This document shows positions 10,302-22,500 of a stretch of 64,000 nt of DNA, piece after piece. Below the pieces are notes generated by a model, which did not search any database, had not been told where the DNA came from, and worked only from the letters and a program-made list of their open reading frames with translations. Made by a program: the position numbers and the translations under genes. Where the stretch lies: the NCBI GenBank assembly GCA_036874045.1, contig JAZBRI010000008.1, positions 6,215,001 to 6,279,000 of the forward strand. Direction: 5' to 3'. The stretch is from Cymodocea nodosa. Its lineage: Eukaryota; Streptophyta; Magnoliopsida; Alismatales; Cymodoceaceae. Position 1 is the first letter of the stretch. Every line of letters begins with the position of its first letter.

Positions 10302-12534
10302 TTAATCTTTTCTCCTAAGTTCATCTACTTCCTTTTGGAGTTTCTCTAATTGTTGCTCTAATTGGTTTATCCTTTCTACAACTCCTATAATTCCTCCAGA
10401 AGGTTCAGCAATCTTTGCAACAGCATAATTTCTGTATTCTTTCACTAAAATGGCTCTAGATCTTATCCTTTTGGATGCCCATTTCGTGAAATCAATACAA
10501 TCCACCATCAGTAGTGGAATCAGATCTCCATAATATAATTTCTTCTTCACTATTCTCAGCTTGGAGATAAAAACCGCAGACCAATTTATCTGAATTCTGT
10601 TCACAACTGCATATGTGGCCCATTTGACAAATTGACTCAGTTTTATATCATGGCCTTGTTGTTGGTAGACATTCTTAATCAAAATGTTAGCTATCATGTG
10701 TGCTTTACCATTTAAGTGCTTCAGTTTATTTAATAATGGCACACTAGGATTGATAGCTAAACAATCCTTTATGATATGTTCTATCCACTCAACTACAGTT
10801 GTGCTTTCCAGAATTTCTACTCTTTCATTCTTCAATCCTAAAATGTTATGGAGAAGCTCTAGTGTTATCTATACATTAGCTTGCTCCACATTGGAAATTA
10901 ATCCTCTTTCTCCTTCTCTTAAGTTTGCATAAAAATAGGGCACTAGATTCTCATATACTGGATGCCCTCTTTCTTGAGAAATAAATTGCAATAGACCTTG
11001 GAACTCAAATAAATCCTTAATTTCTTGCATCTTGTCCCAATTTACTGGTCTACTGTAAATGATATTATAAACCCTAATCTATTGGTATTTATTATATGCT
11101 TCTTGACTCCAAAAGTGTACTTCATTCAAAACTGTTGCTTTAGTTGGGTCAGGAATGTGAATTTGTTGCTCTAGAAGGGTTTATTCTTAAACTTCCTCTT
11201 CCATGTGCTGAACTTGAATTTGCTGAAAATGCTCCGAAGATTCTTGCAATTTTGCTTCTACTTTTGTCTATAGTGATGAGCTAGCAGAACTCTCCACTCT
11301 GTCTTGAATTCTGTCCAAAATTTGTTGAAGAGTTCTTTGCTCTTCAATGGAACCTATCGAGTCATCTCTTTCCATATGTAATTGTTTAGCTTCTTGTTCA
11401 GTTTCTTCTTTTTCTTCTTCCTCCTGACTACCAATCTGCATTGTCACTGCTCTTTCTGATTCTATGGTAGATTGGGATGGAGTTATGGGCAAATCAGCTT
11501 CTACCTTAATTTCTATTTCTTCTACTTGTACAGGCTGTAGACTAGTTTCAGCCTGATTTTCTTCTTCTCTTTGCTCTTGTTGCTGTTGCTCCTGCTCCTC
11601 AGAATCGAATAGCAGGTTTACAAAACTCGGCTCTACAGGCTCTACTGATATTTGCATCTCAGATTTAATCTCTTCTTAATGTTCAAGCACTATCTCTTTT
11701 CCTTTCCTTCTTCTGATTAATTGTGTCTGGTCTTCCTCTTCTTCTTTTAAGATTAAATCTACAAAAATAGGCTTTGTAGGTCTTTGAGCTACAAGTACTA
11801 GCTCTTCTTATTTAACTTTTTCCATAATTAGTAGTCTCGAAGGACCAACTTTAGCTCCTCTTGTAGTAGGTCTGGCAGTAGCTTCTTGATGTTGTTCCAC
11901 TTTAATTTTACATTGGGTTTTCAACTTTTCTATAGCCCTCTTTTGCATCGTGCATCAAACACCAGATGTGCTATAGCTACTGCCAACCTTCTGGTTCTCC
12001 TTGGTCTTTTCCAATTTGAACTAATTCTTAAAATTCTTTTATTTCTTCCTTAGTAGAAGGCCCCAAAATTGCTGCTCTTTCTAACAGCCTTGGTGGTGGA
12101 ACTGAAGGTCCTAGTTGTTGTTCCGCAGGGACAGGTCTTTTAGTAGTCGGCTCCTCTTGTTCTTCAGTTTCTTTCCTTTGCTACTACCGCCTAATTTCAC
12201 CCCTTGCACAACCAGCAATGCACCTTTTGAACCATAGTTGGGACTTATGTTGGATTAGTTCTAGGGCAACTTCGTTATTTGGCCTGATTCTTCTCTCTCT
12301 GCTTACAGCAACTTCCGTAGCAACTTTTATTCTTGTTTCCATAATCTGAGGTATTTGTATACCCAAATCTACTAACACTTTCCTCTAGTAGAAAATGTCA
12401 GATTCTACCTTTTGTAGCTCTTTTTCCCTCGTCGTATTCTTGATTTTCTGCCTTGTGTGCCATTCCTTTGAATCTTTAAGAAATTCTGACGTGTCAACTG
12501 CATTTTTCCAAAACTCAGGTGTCAACTTCCTCAT
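10302..12534 (-). pseudogene. Env-like accessory ORF, copy A
   Basis: The ORF between integrase and the 3' spacer, the position of the 'env-like' gene in Athila. The start is taken at an ATG conserved in copy C (MRKLTPEFW here, MRKMTPEFW there). The middle is acidic and glutamine-rich (EEQEQQQQEQREEENQ). The C-terminal 180 residues hold the conserved block GHDIKLSQFVKWATYAVVN and NRIQINWSAVFISKL, then KKLYYGDLIPLL and a final coiled coil ending LRRKD. I see no signal peptide or membrane segment. It resembles the Pfam 'putative plant transposon protein' family, from memory. A broken fossil, homologous to the Sirevirus ORFs at 27.3-29.9 kb and 42.6-44.9 kb. Confidence 0.65.
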
Positions 12535-12615
12535 CGTGGAGTTACACAACGGAACAGAATCGCTCTGATCTCTACTGTTGTAAGTTCTAAATGATTCTAC
12601 GGATAATGCCCCCAA

Positions 12616-13231
12616 ACCCTAAGTTTAGTATAAATAAGCCTTAAGTTTAGGCAGGTAATCGGGTCACTTCCCACGTAAAACTCTCGCTCTCTCATTCGTG
12701 GAATTACAGTTAACTCCATAGACTTAGTCCGTGGACTTAACTACGGTACTTCATTGAGTTAGAGTTAACTCAACGGGGTAAATTCATTAACTTATCCTAG
12801 ACTCAATAGAGTAAGTTCATTGAGTTAAGTGTAACTCACCGGACTTTCCGTAAAGTTATATCTAATAAAAAAAATGTATATAATAATAATTTTTACTTCG
12901 GTCAAGATCGAAGAATTTCCGATCTAACCGATTCTTAATTTTCCAACATTTTAAAATTTTTCAGTCAAACCGTTATATTCCTCGGTTGAACCTAAATTAA
13001 ATATATAAAAATATATATATATATATATTTTTCTATCGGTTGAATCGATACTATACTTCGGTAATACCGACATTAAACTAAATATAATATATATATATAT
13101 TTTTATGTTTTTGTGTTTCGGTAAGACCGATGGATCCTGTCGGTTGAACCGCAATAATTTTTTTCTTTTTAAAATATGTTTCAGAAAAATTGATAATTCC
13201 TTTCAGATTAACTGTGATTATATTTAAATAA

Positions 13232-13287
<56 letters not shown>

Positions 13288-13300
13288 TTAGAAAATTTCT
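12616..13300 (-). other. Integrase-env spacer with CGGTTGAACCG-type palindromes
   Basis: Noncoding spacer shared with copy C (50,700-51,340). It carries two palindrome families: GTTGAGTTA/TAACTCAAC arms at about 12,700-12,840, and CGGT/ACCG palindromes at about 12,895-13,155, such as TCGGTAATACCGA at 13,058-13,070. Both families are also present in copy C with scattered substitutions. Confidence 0.55.
13231..13290. repeat. TA dinucleotide microsatellite
   Basis: About 27 uninterrupted TA units flanked by AAG and CTTAG, so the whole tract is self-complementary. It is absent from the matching spacer of copy C, where a T run stands near 51,315-51,333, so it expanded within copy A. Confidence 0.9.
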
Positions 13301-13304
13301 TACT

Positions 13305-14560
13305 AAGTAAAGCTCGAGTAATCCTCTACTCTTACTTCTTCTATAATTCCAAAGGAACTTTTTGGTATTTTCAAAATAGGTCTAAGTCTTTGTCTATTTA
13401 CTTTAAATATATTTCAATTTTTAGGATTTTCAATTTCAATAGCTCCATAAGGATAAATATTTCGAACTATGTAAGGTCTTGCCCATCTAGATCTTAATTT
13501 TCCTACATGGTTATGGAGTCTAGTCATGTAAAGATATACTTCTTGTCCTATTTCAAAGGTTTTTAGAATAATTTTCCTATCATGCTAGAACTTCATTTTC
13601 TCTTTTTCTCTTATAGTTTTTGAATAAGCTTCATTCCTAAATTCTTCTAATTCAATCAATTGTATTTTTCTATTCTCAGCAGCTTGATTTAAATTAGTGT
13701 TCAAAGTTTTTAATGCTCAATAAGCTTTATGTTCAATTTTAGTTGGTAAATGACAACTTTTTCCATATACTAGCCTAAAAGGTGACATACCTAAGCTTGT
13801 CTTATAAGTAGTTCTATAAGCCCAGAGTGCATCTATCAATCTATTAGCTCAATCTGTTCTAGTAGGATTTACTACTTTTTCTAAGATTAACTTAATTTGT
13901 TTGTTTGCACTTTCTATTTGTCCACTTGTTTGCAGATGATATGATGTTGCAATTTTGTAGTTTACTCCATATTTCTTCATTAAGGCTTTAAAACTTCTAT
14001 TATAGAAATGAGTTCCTCTATCACTGATAATAGCTTTAGGTATTCCAAATCTGGCAATTATATTGGTTCTTATAAAATGTATTACCACTTTGTTGTCATT
14101 AGTTTTTGTAGGAATATCTTCTATCCATTTAGATACATAATCCACCCCCAATAATATATAATTAAATTGATTAAACATAGGAAATAGACCTATAAAATCT
14201 ATTCCCTACACATCAAAGATTTCAACCTCAACAATAGGATTAAGAGGTAGCATATTCCTCTTTGATATTCTTCCTATTTGTTGACATTTTAAATAACTTA
14301 AGCAATATTATGAGCATCTTTGAATAGTGTTGGCCAATAAAATCCACATTGTAGAATTTTAGCGGTAATTTTCCTTGAACCAAAATGCCCTCCACATGCT
14401 TGGTCACGGTAGAAAGACAATATGCTCTAATATTAAGTTTCTAGAACACACCTCCTTAAAACCAGATTAGGATATTTCTTAAATAAGTATGGGTCATCCC
14501 AATAGTAATATTTTACTCTTGAAAAGAACAATTTCTTATATTGTCTATTCCAATCCTTAG
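13305..14560 (-). pseudogene. Integrase, copy A
   Basis: Athila-type integrase that would insert the cDNA into the genome. Core phrases are seen at 13,850-14,180 ([17 protein letters not shown], then [14 protein letters not shown], the second and third acidic positions of the DDE core). The C-terminal tail ends near 13,310 with KVNRQRLRPILKIP. No chromodomain is seen, as expected for Athila. A broken fossil. Confidence 0.7.
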
Positions 14561-16048
14561 GTGTTAAACCAGTAACTAAGTAATTAACTATGTCTCCATA
14601 CCAAGGCATTGTGTTGATGATCATTAATTGTTCATTAGGAAAATTATCCTTAATTTCAATATTTGATTTTTCTATTTGTAATTTTGATAAATGATCTGCT
14701 ACTTCATTCTCACAACCTTTTTTATCTTTAATTTCTAGATCAAATTCTTGTAATAATAATATCCATCGGATCAATCTAGGTTTGGTCTCTTTCTTTGCTA
14801 TTAGGTGTTTTAAAGCTGAATGGTCTGTGTATACTATCACTTTAGCTTTAATCAAATATGATCTAAACTTTTCTAAGGCAAACACAATAGCTAACAATTC
14901 TTTTTCAGTAGTTGTATTATTAACTTGAGCATTATTTAAGGTTTTGCTTGCATAATGAATCACTCTAGGAGATTTTTCTATCTTCTATCTTAGCACTGCT
15001 CCTACAGCAAAATCAGATGCATCACACATTAATTCAAATGGATGGCTCTAATCTAGTGCTTGAATTATAGGAGTTGAAATTAAGCTAGTTTTAAGCTTGA
15101 AAAATGCTTCTTTGCAATTTTTATCAAACTTGAATGAGACATCTTTTAATAGATTGGTTAAAGGTCTAGCTATTTTGCTAAAATCTTTAATAAATATTCT
15201 ATAAAATCTAGCATGTCCTAGAAATGATCTAATATCTTTTACTAATTTAGGTTTTGGTAGATTAAAAATTACTTCTATTTTAGCTTTATCTACTTCCAAC
15301 CCTTTCTTTGAAACAACATGTCCCAAGACTATTCCTTGTTTAACCATGAAGTGACATTTTTCCCAATTTAGAACCAGACTTTTTCCACACAATGTTTTAA
15401 TACTTGGTCTAAATTGTTTAAACACACTTTATATGAAGTTCCATAAACAGTAAAATCATCCATAAATATTTCTAAAAAATCTACAGTCATTCTAGTGAAT
15501 ATGCCCTGCATACACCTTTGAAAGGTGGCTGGTGCATTGCATAATCCGAATGGCATTCTCTTAAAAGCATAAGTTCCATTAGGACAGGTGAAAATTGTTT
15601 TCTCTTGATCCTCTAATGTTATTGGGACTTAGTTATATCCTGAATATCCATCTAGGAAACAAAAATATTCTTGTCCTACTAATTTTTCTAGCATTTGATC
15701 TATGAAAGGTAAGGAAAAATGATATTTCTTAGTCACTGCATTCAGCTTTATATAGTCTATACACACTCTCCAGCTTGATTGAATTTTAGTAGGTATCAAG
15801 TCTTGACTTTCATTTCTAATAACTGTTAATCCGGATTTCTTGGGAACTACATGGATTAGGCTAACCCATGAGCTATCAGATATCGGATAAATTATGTCGT
15901 TACCTAACCATTTCACTATTTCCTTCCTGACTACTTCTTTAGGGTTCAGATTCAATCTCCTCTCAGGAATTTTAACAGTTTTAGCATTCTCTTCTAAATA
16001 TATGTGGTGATAGCATAAAGTTGCACTTAATCCTTTTATATCAGTCAT
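14433..16048 (-). pseudogene. Reverse transcriptase and RNase H, copy A
   Basis: Reverse transcriptase phrases include WRVCIDYIKLNAVT, FCFLDGYSGYN, MPFGLCNAPATFQRCM and the catalytic F-M-D-D-F segment (EIFMDDFTVYGTSY). RNase H follows ([20 protein letters not shown], then [14 protein letters not shown]). The order PR-RT-RH-INT is that of Ty3/gypsy. The segment is spread over several frames; a broken fossil. Confidence 0.75.
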
Positions 16049-16144
16049 AGTCCATCTTATTGCTTCTTTATAAGTTTTGACTATATCTTTTAATTTAGCA
16101 ATTTGATCCTCTTTTAAATCTGAAGCAATAATGATTGGACATGT

Positions 16145-17098
16145 TCATTTTTCTTCCAAAAATATATAGGTTAATTCAGGAGGTAAAGGTTTTAATTCTA
16201 ACTGTTGCTCATCAGAAGCTAGAGCTCCTAATTGAACATCATCATTTTCTAAATTAATTTCTTCTTGATCTCCTTCTACATTTATGCTTTCACTTTCTTC
16301 TAAAATCATAGAATTAAGTTGCCTATTTAATTCTTCTTGAATCACATCATCTAGCATATCTCCTTCATCCTCTAAAAAGTCTATCGTATGTAAGGACATT
16401 TCTAACTCTTCAAACTTTTCTAGTTTGAAAATGTTTAATTGAGTATCCTCATTACCATATGCTAACTTCCTAATTCTAGTTTTACAATTTATAACAACCC
16501 TTGATGTTGCTAAAAATGGTCTTCCCAAAATTAAAGATGTATCACTATTTTTATGCTTAATTTGTTGGGAATCCAAAATTACAACATCAATAGGATATAT
16601 GAAGTTTTTGATTTTAATTAAGACATCCTCTATTTTTCCTCTAGGGTATCTTATACTTCTATCAGCTAATCGAATAACAATCCTAGTAGGAATTAAGCCT
16701 TCTAATCCTAAGGATGCAAGTATATCACTTGACATAACATTTATACCTACACCTAGGTCTATTAAGGTTCTTTCTAGAATGATATTTCCTATGGTGCATG
16801 ATATAACAGGGATTCCAGGATCAGATAACTTTTTAGGAATTTGTGGCAAAAATAGGGAACTACTTTGCTCAGCTAAAAAAACTTTCCTTAAAACTTTTCG
16901 CTCTCTTTTCTTAGTACACCAATCCTTAAGAAATTTAGCACAAGGAGGCATTTTCTGCAATAAATCTAACAAAGGAATGTTAACTTGTACTTTTTCAAAA
17001 ATTTCTCTAATTTTTTCCTTTTTTTCAGGAAATGTTTGTTGTAATCTTTTAGGATAGGGTGCTAATGATTGTGATTTAAAAGATTCTTTTTCTTTCAA
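16145..17098 (-). pseudogene. Aspartic protease region, copy A
   Basis: A 317-codon frame with the Athila-style linker APYPKRLQQTFPEK and QVNIPLLDLLQKMPPCAKFL, a retropepsin-like segment (LIDLGVGINVMSSDILASLG) and LGRPFLATSR, followed by an acidic tail rich in E and Q. It would mature the Gag-Pol polyprotein. Its upstream end joins spacer sequence at 17,100, whereas the equivalent frame in copy B continues into the zinc-knuckle gag. Confidence 0.7.
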
Positions 17099-17169
17099 TT
17101 ACGGACTAAGTTCGTTGAGTTAAGTAATAACTCTATGATATTACTAACTATAAGTAAACTTATATTTAT

Positions 17170-17191
17170 ATATATATATATATATATATAT
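17170..17191. repeat. Short TA microsatellite
   Basis: About ten TA units in the spacer 3' of gag of copy B. The equivalent place in copy A has a T run (about 7,988-7,997). Confidence 0.8.
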
Positions 17192-17234
17192 TTATACTTA
17201 CTATATTATACATAGTTTCTTTAGTTATACTGCT

Positions 17235-18586
17235 TCATTCAGCTTCCCTCCCATAGGAGGTATCAATTTCACTAATAGTTCTATTGACAAGGTTAGGTAC
17301 TGCTTGCATTGGCAATCCTCTAGTAGGTCTAACTTCTATTGATTCCTTCTGTCTAGGGGTATATTTCTATATTTCTATTCATATTTTGATTTTGAATGGT
17401 AGCATTTCCAAATATAAGATCTAGACGATTGTTTAATTGTTGAATTATCTTTTCTAACTTCTCTATTCTAGATCCTTGTTCAATTAATGCTTCATAACTT
17501 ATATTTTTGTCATTTATATTTTCTCCTCCCTAGAAATTGTTGTTCCTCCAAGATAGATTCGGGTGATTTCTCCAATTAGGGTTATAGGAATTTTCAAAGT
17601 TATCTTTCTAGTTTCTAGCATATATAATACCTAAGTCATTAATGATTGCATTCTTTTCTGTTAGCTTTTGATTTAATGATAACTCTTCTATTTTCTTTGT
17701 TAATTTAGTTAATTTAACTTCAAGCATAGTGCTTGAATCTATTTTATGCATTCCCCTTGGCAATATTTTTTTATCTGTAATAGCTTCAACTAAGTTTTCC
17801 CACTATGCAGTTCTTTTTGCAAAGTTTTCTAAGTATGCCCATGCTTCTTCACTACACAATTTTAAAAATCCATTCTGACAAGTAGATTCTAATAAAGATT
17901 TCGTTGAAACATTTATGCCTTCATAAATTATACCTATTAATTGTGTTTTACTCATTGCATGATGTGGACATTGAGTTAGTAAATCTTTAAATCTTTCAAA
18001 ATATTTCTAGAATGATTCTCCCTATTTTTGGCTACACATTAGTATTTCCTTTCTCTTTTTAATTGTTTGATGTGTTGGATAATATTTTTCCAAAAAAACA
18101 GAGCAAAATTCAATCCATGTAGTAATTGAATCAGGCGATAAAGTATATAACCATCTCTTAGCTATGTCTTTTAAAGTAAAAGGGATATATCTAAGTTTAA
18201 TAGCATCAATACTCATGTTCAGCATTTTCATCATTTGACTTCGTTAAATTCTCTAAGGAAATAATAGGCATCCTCTCTTTCTAATCCATGAAAGTGTGGC
18301 AAATGACTAATATAATTAGATTTCAGTTCAAACCTATCTCTCTCAAAGTTTGGTAATCGAATACATGAAGGTTCATCAACTAATTCGGGATACAGAATTT
18401 CTCCTAATGGTTTTTCTACTAGAGCATCCATATCTTCATTCTCTTTTAAAGAAAGGTTAGCTACACCCCTAAGGATTTCGTTAAAGTCCAATTAAAAAAA
18501 TATTTTAGTATGCCTCTATGTTGAATAATCCTATGTAGGTGTTCTTACTAATCATTTAGTGCTAGGAGAACGAATCCATGTGCTCA
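17235..18586 (-). pseudogene. gag: Capsid-type gag, copy B
   Basis: Same ORF as 8,056-9,400, with the ATG at 18,584-18,586. Phrases seen are DFNEILRGVANLSLKENED, IRLPNFERDRFELKSNY, LPHFHGLEREDAYYFLREFN and IKLRYIPFTLKDIAKRWLY, all typical of the Athila gag core. It ends a few codons from the end of the copy A ORF and is followed by about 130 bases with a GTTGAGTTA hairpin. It too stands 3' of an env-like ORF. A broken fossil. Confidence 0.72.
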
Positions 18587-18589
18587 TAA

Positions 18590-19570
18590 ACTCTTAACAT
18601 AAAGTAAAATAGCAAAATATTAACTACATACCAGTCTGAAGCTTTGTTTTCAGTAAATAGTTGTTAATGAATGAAGTTGAATCAGCTGCTTCTCCTTCTA
18701 GTTCCCCAACGAATTTTGTTTTCTTTCAAAAGTGTTGGTAACTCGTAAATAACATGCTATTCTCTATTTATAATACACGTCCATAAAGCAAATGAATCTT
18801 GTTGCAAGAACGTGTCTTGTAACATGTAGTGTGGTTCGTATTTTTATGGATACATGTTCCACTTCTAATTTCAAATTTCAGTAACCGTTAAACCCATGAA
18901 GTTTCGTTCATGGCTAAAAGAATAACCATTTAGCTTAATCCACGAACTAACCTTGTTGAGTTACACTTAACTCAACGGACTAGCTTTAGTTAGTTATTTG
19001 CTAACTCCACAAACTAACTTCGTTGAGTTACAGTTAAATCAATGGAGTGACCTTATATTATATTATTGACCTCATGGAGTTAAGGTTAACTCAACGAACT
19101 TACTCTGTTGAGTTAACACTTAGCAAATTTCTAAAACTTACTCTCCTCGTATTAACTTCCATATTTTTTTCTTTTTGCATTTTGTCAACTTAATTAAAGT
19201 TACATACATATCATTAATGCAATGTTCTAATTTAACTCATTAAATCTGAACATTATATGCATATTCAACTTATAGTTCATTTTCTGTTGTGTAGAATTTA
19301 CATTTTACTTTTTAGCATGCAGATACATTTAGGCATTAACCAATTATCATGTATTTAATCATGTCATTCATAAAATTTGTAACTCTTTTAAAAGTCTTGC
19401 ACATTGTTCAAACAGTTATATAATATTCAATATAGTTCATCAATTATATCATTCATTCTCAAACACGAATTGAAAAAAAACATCTGAAATTCATTCATTT
19501 ATATGAATAATTTACATTTACATTCAGTCAAATATCTTTCAATACAAATATAAGTAGACAAACAATACAA
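18590..19570 (-). promoter_or_regulatory. Env-gag spacer with TATA box and hairpins, copy B
   Basis: Same spacer as 9,404-10,301. On the minus strand TATAAATAGA (reverse complement of 18,763-18,772) lies about 130 bases upstream of CAGACTG/GTATGT (donor at 18,626-18,631), and gag follows. Hairpin arms (GTTGAGTTA, TAACTCAACGG) cluster at 18,950-19,115. The layout of TATA, leader, donor and gag ATG suggests an internal promoter, or the U3-R part of a second LTR type. No primer binding site lies between it and gag. Confidence 0.5.
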
Positions 19571-21715
19571 TTAGTCTTTTCTCCTAAGTTCATCTACTTC
19601 CTTTTAGAGTTTTTCTAATTATTTCTCTAATTGATTTATCCGTTCAACAACCTCTATAATGTCTCTAGAAGGTACAAATATTTCAACAACTACAGCACTA
19701 TAGTTTCTATATTCCTTCATTGAAATGGCTCTTGATCTTATCCTTTTTGATGTCTATTTTGTGTAATCAATACTATCCACCATCAGCAATGGAATTAGAT
19801 TTCCATAAAATAGTTTCTTCTTTGCTGCTCTTAACTTGGAGATAAAAACTACAGACCAATTAATCTAAATTTTGTTCAAAATTGCATATGTGGCCCATTT
19901 GATAAATTGACTCAGTTCAATATCATGGCCTTGTTGGTAAACATTCTTAATCAAAATGTTAGCTACCATGTGTGCTTTACCATTTAAGTGCTTTAGTCTA
20001 TTTAATAATGGCACACTAGGATTGATAGCTAAACTATCCTTGATTTCCTATTTTGTCTACTCAACGGTAGTTGTGCTTTCCAAAATTTCTTTTTCTTCAT
20101 TTTTCAATCCTAAAATGTTGTAGAGAAGCTTTGGTGTTATCTGTACATCAACTTGCTCCACGTTGGAAATTAATTGCCCTTCTTCTTCTCTCAAATTTGC
20201 ATAGAAACAAGGCACTAGATTTTTGTATACTGCATGCCCTTTCTGTTGAGAAATACATTGCAGTAGACTTTAGAACTCAAACAATTCTTTAATTTCCTAC
20301 ATACCATCCCAGTTTACTAGTCTACTATATATAATATCATAACCCCTTATCTCTTGATATTTATTATATGCTTCTTGACTCCAAAAGTGTACTTATTCAA
20401 AATTGTTGCTTTAATCAGGTCAAGAATTTGAATTTGTTGCTCTAGAGGGGTTTGTTCTTGAATTTCCTCTTCCATGTGTTGAACTTGACTATGTTGGAAA
20501 TGATTTGGAGATTCCAACCTTTTTGCTTCTACTTCTGTTTGTGATGGTGAGCCAGTAGAACTCTCCACTCTTCTCTCTTGAATTCTTTCCAAAATTTGCT
20601 GAAGAGTCTCTTGCTCTTTAATGGAATCTGTCGAGATATTTCCTTCTTGTTCAATTTGAACTTGTTTAGCTTTTTGTTCAGTTTCTATTCTTTCTTCTTC
20701 CTCCTGACTACCAATCTGCATTATCATTGTTCTTTCTAATTCTGTGGTAGATTGGGATGGAGTCACAAGCAAATCAACTTCTACCCTAATTTTTGTTTGT
20801 ACAGGCTGTAGATTAGTTTTAGCCTATTTTTCTTCTTCTCTTTGCTCTTGTTGCTACTGCTCTTGCTCCTCCTCAAAATCGGATAGCAAGTTTACAAAAA
20901 TTGGCTCTATAGGCCTTACTGATATTTGCATCTCAGATTTAATCCCTTCTTTATGTTCAGGCACTATCTCTTTTCCTTTCCTTCTTCTAATTAACTTTGC
21001 CTAGTTTTCCTCTTCTTCTTCTGAGATTAAATCTACTAAGATAGGCTCGGCAAACCCTCGAGCCATAGGTACTAGCTCTTCCTATTTTACTCTTTCTATA
21101 GTTACTGGTCTCGAAGGACTAGCTTCAGCTTCTCTTGTAGTAGGTATGGCAGTGGTTTCTTGATGTTGTTCAACTTTAACTTTGTATTAGGCTTTCAACT
21201 TTTCTGCAACCCTCCTTTTGTATAGTGCATCAAACATTAGATGTGCTTTAGCTACTACCAAATCTTCTAGTTCTCCTTGGTTTTTTCCAACTTGAACCAG
21301 TTCTTCAAATTCTCTTAATTCTTCCTCAATAGAAGGCCCCGTAATTACCACCCTTTTTAGTGGTTTAGGTGGTGGAATTGAAGGTCCAGGTTGTTGTTCC
21401 TCAGGGATAGGTCTTTCAGTAGTCGGTTCCTCTTGTTCTTCAGTTGCATGTTCTTCATTTCCTTTCCTTTGTTGTTCCCAGATTGCCTATCTTGCATGTC
21501 CACCTATGCGTCTTTTGAACCATAGTCGGGACTTACGTTGGATCAATTCTAGGGCAACTTCATTATTTGGCTAGATTTTTCTCTCTATTTAATGCAACTT
21601 CTATAGTAACTTTGATTCTTGTTTCCATAACCTGAGGTATTTTTATGCCTAAATCCACTAAAACTTTTCTCTAGTAGAAAAGGTTAGATTCTACCTTTTG
21701 TAGTTCTTTTCCTTG
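19571..21715 (-). pseudogene. Env-like accessory ORF, copy B
   Basis: Homologous to 10,302-12,534. A glutamine/glutamate-rich middle (QIGSQEEEERIETEQKAK) is open at 20,347-20,772. The C-terminal block with GHDIELSQF, INW and YGD-type phrases lies toward 19,800-19,950. Its N-terminal end is fused to integrase sequence near 21,715. A broken fossil. Confidence 0.6.
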
Positions 21716-21719
21716 TCTT

Positions 21720-22500
21720 ATAAGCAATTTTATAAGCCCAAAGTGCATCTATTAATCTATTAGTCCAATCTTTTCTAGTAGGGTTTACTATTTTTTCTAA
21801 GATTAACTTAATTTGTTTGTTTGCACTTTCTATTTGTCCACTTGTTTGCGGATGATATGATGTTGCAATTTTGTGTTTTACTCCATATTTCTTCATTAAG
21901 GCTTCAAAACTTCTATTACAGAAATGAGTTCCTCTATCATTGATAATAGCTTTAGGTATTCCAAATCTAGCAATTATAATAGTTCTTATAAAATGTATTA
22001 CCACTTTGTTGTCATTAGTTTTTGTAGGAATAACTTCTATCCATTTAGATACATAATCCACCCCCAACAATATATAATCAAATTGATTAGACATAGGAAA
22101 TGGACCCATAAAATCTATTCCCCACACATCAAAGATTTCCACCTCAACAATAGGATTAAGAGGTATCATATTCCTCTTCGATATTCTTCCTATTTGTTGA
22201 CATCTTAAACAACTTAAGCAGTATTTATGAGCATCTTTGAATAGTGTTGGCCAATAAAATCTATGTTGTAGAATTTTGGCAGTAGTTTTCCCTAAACCAA
22301 AATGCCCTCCACATGCTTGGTCATGGCAAAAAGACAATATGTTTTGATATTTAGTTTCTGGAACACACCTCCTTAAAACTAGATCAAGGCATTTCTTAAA
22401 TAAGTATGGGTCTTCCCAATAGTAATATTTTACTCTTGAAAAGAACAATTTCTTATCCTGTCTATTCCAATCTTTAGGTGTTAAACCAGTAACTAAGAAA
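21720..22500 (-). pseudogene. Integrase, copy B
   Basis: A well-preserved stretch within a long open frame. It has the zinc-binding N-terminus ([19 protein letters not shown], then [11 protein letters not shown]) and the catalytic core phrases [22 protein letters not shown] and [17 protein letters not shown], giving the D, D and E positions. A fossil. Confidence 0.78.

Larger units (their letters stand above)
7860..17100 (-). mobile_element. Athila-like Ty3/gypsy element, copy A (fossil)
   Basis: Reading down the minus strand the parts are protease, reverse transcriptase, RNase H, integrase, a hairpin-rich spacer, an env-like ORF, a TATA-type spacer and a capsid-type gag ORF. Family assignment rests on the Athila-style protease and integrase motifs and on shared sequence with copies that carry the tRNA-Asp primer site. 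No LTR is directly attached at the 17,100 end. The truncated LTR at 4,752-6,418 may belong to it or to a neighbour. The copy is broken, with roughly ten or more interruptions, and looks older than copy B. Confidence 0.75.

Noticed and set aside
21924-22208. Plus-strand frame opposite integrase
   Set aside because: It is the antisense shadow of the conserved integrase segment, and the same shadow appears at 52,066-52,323.
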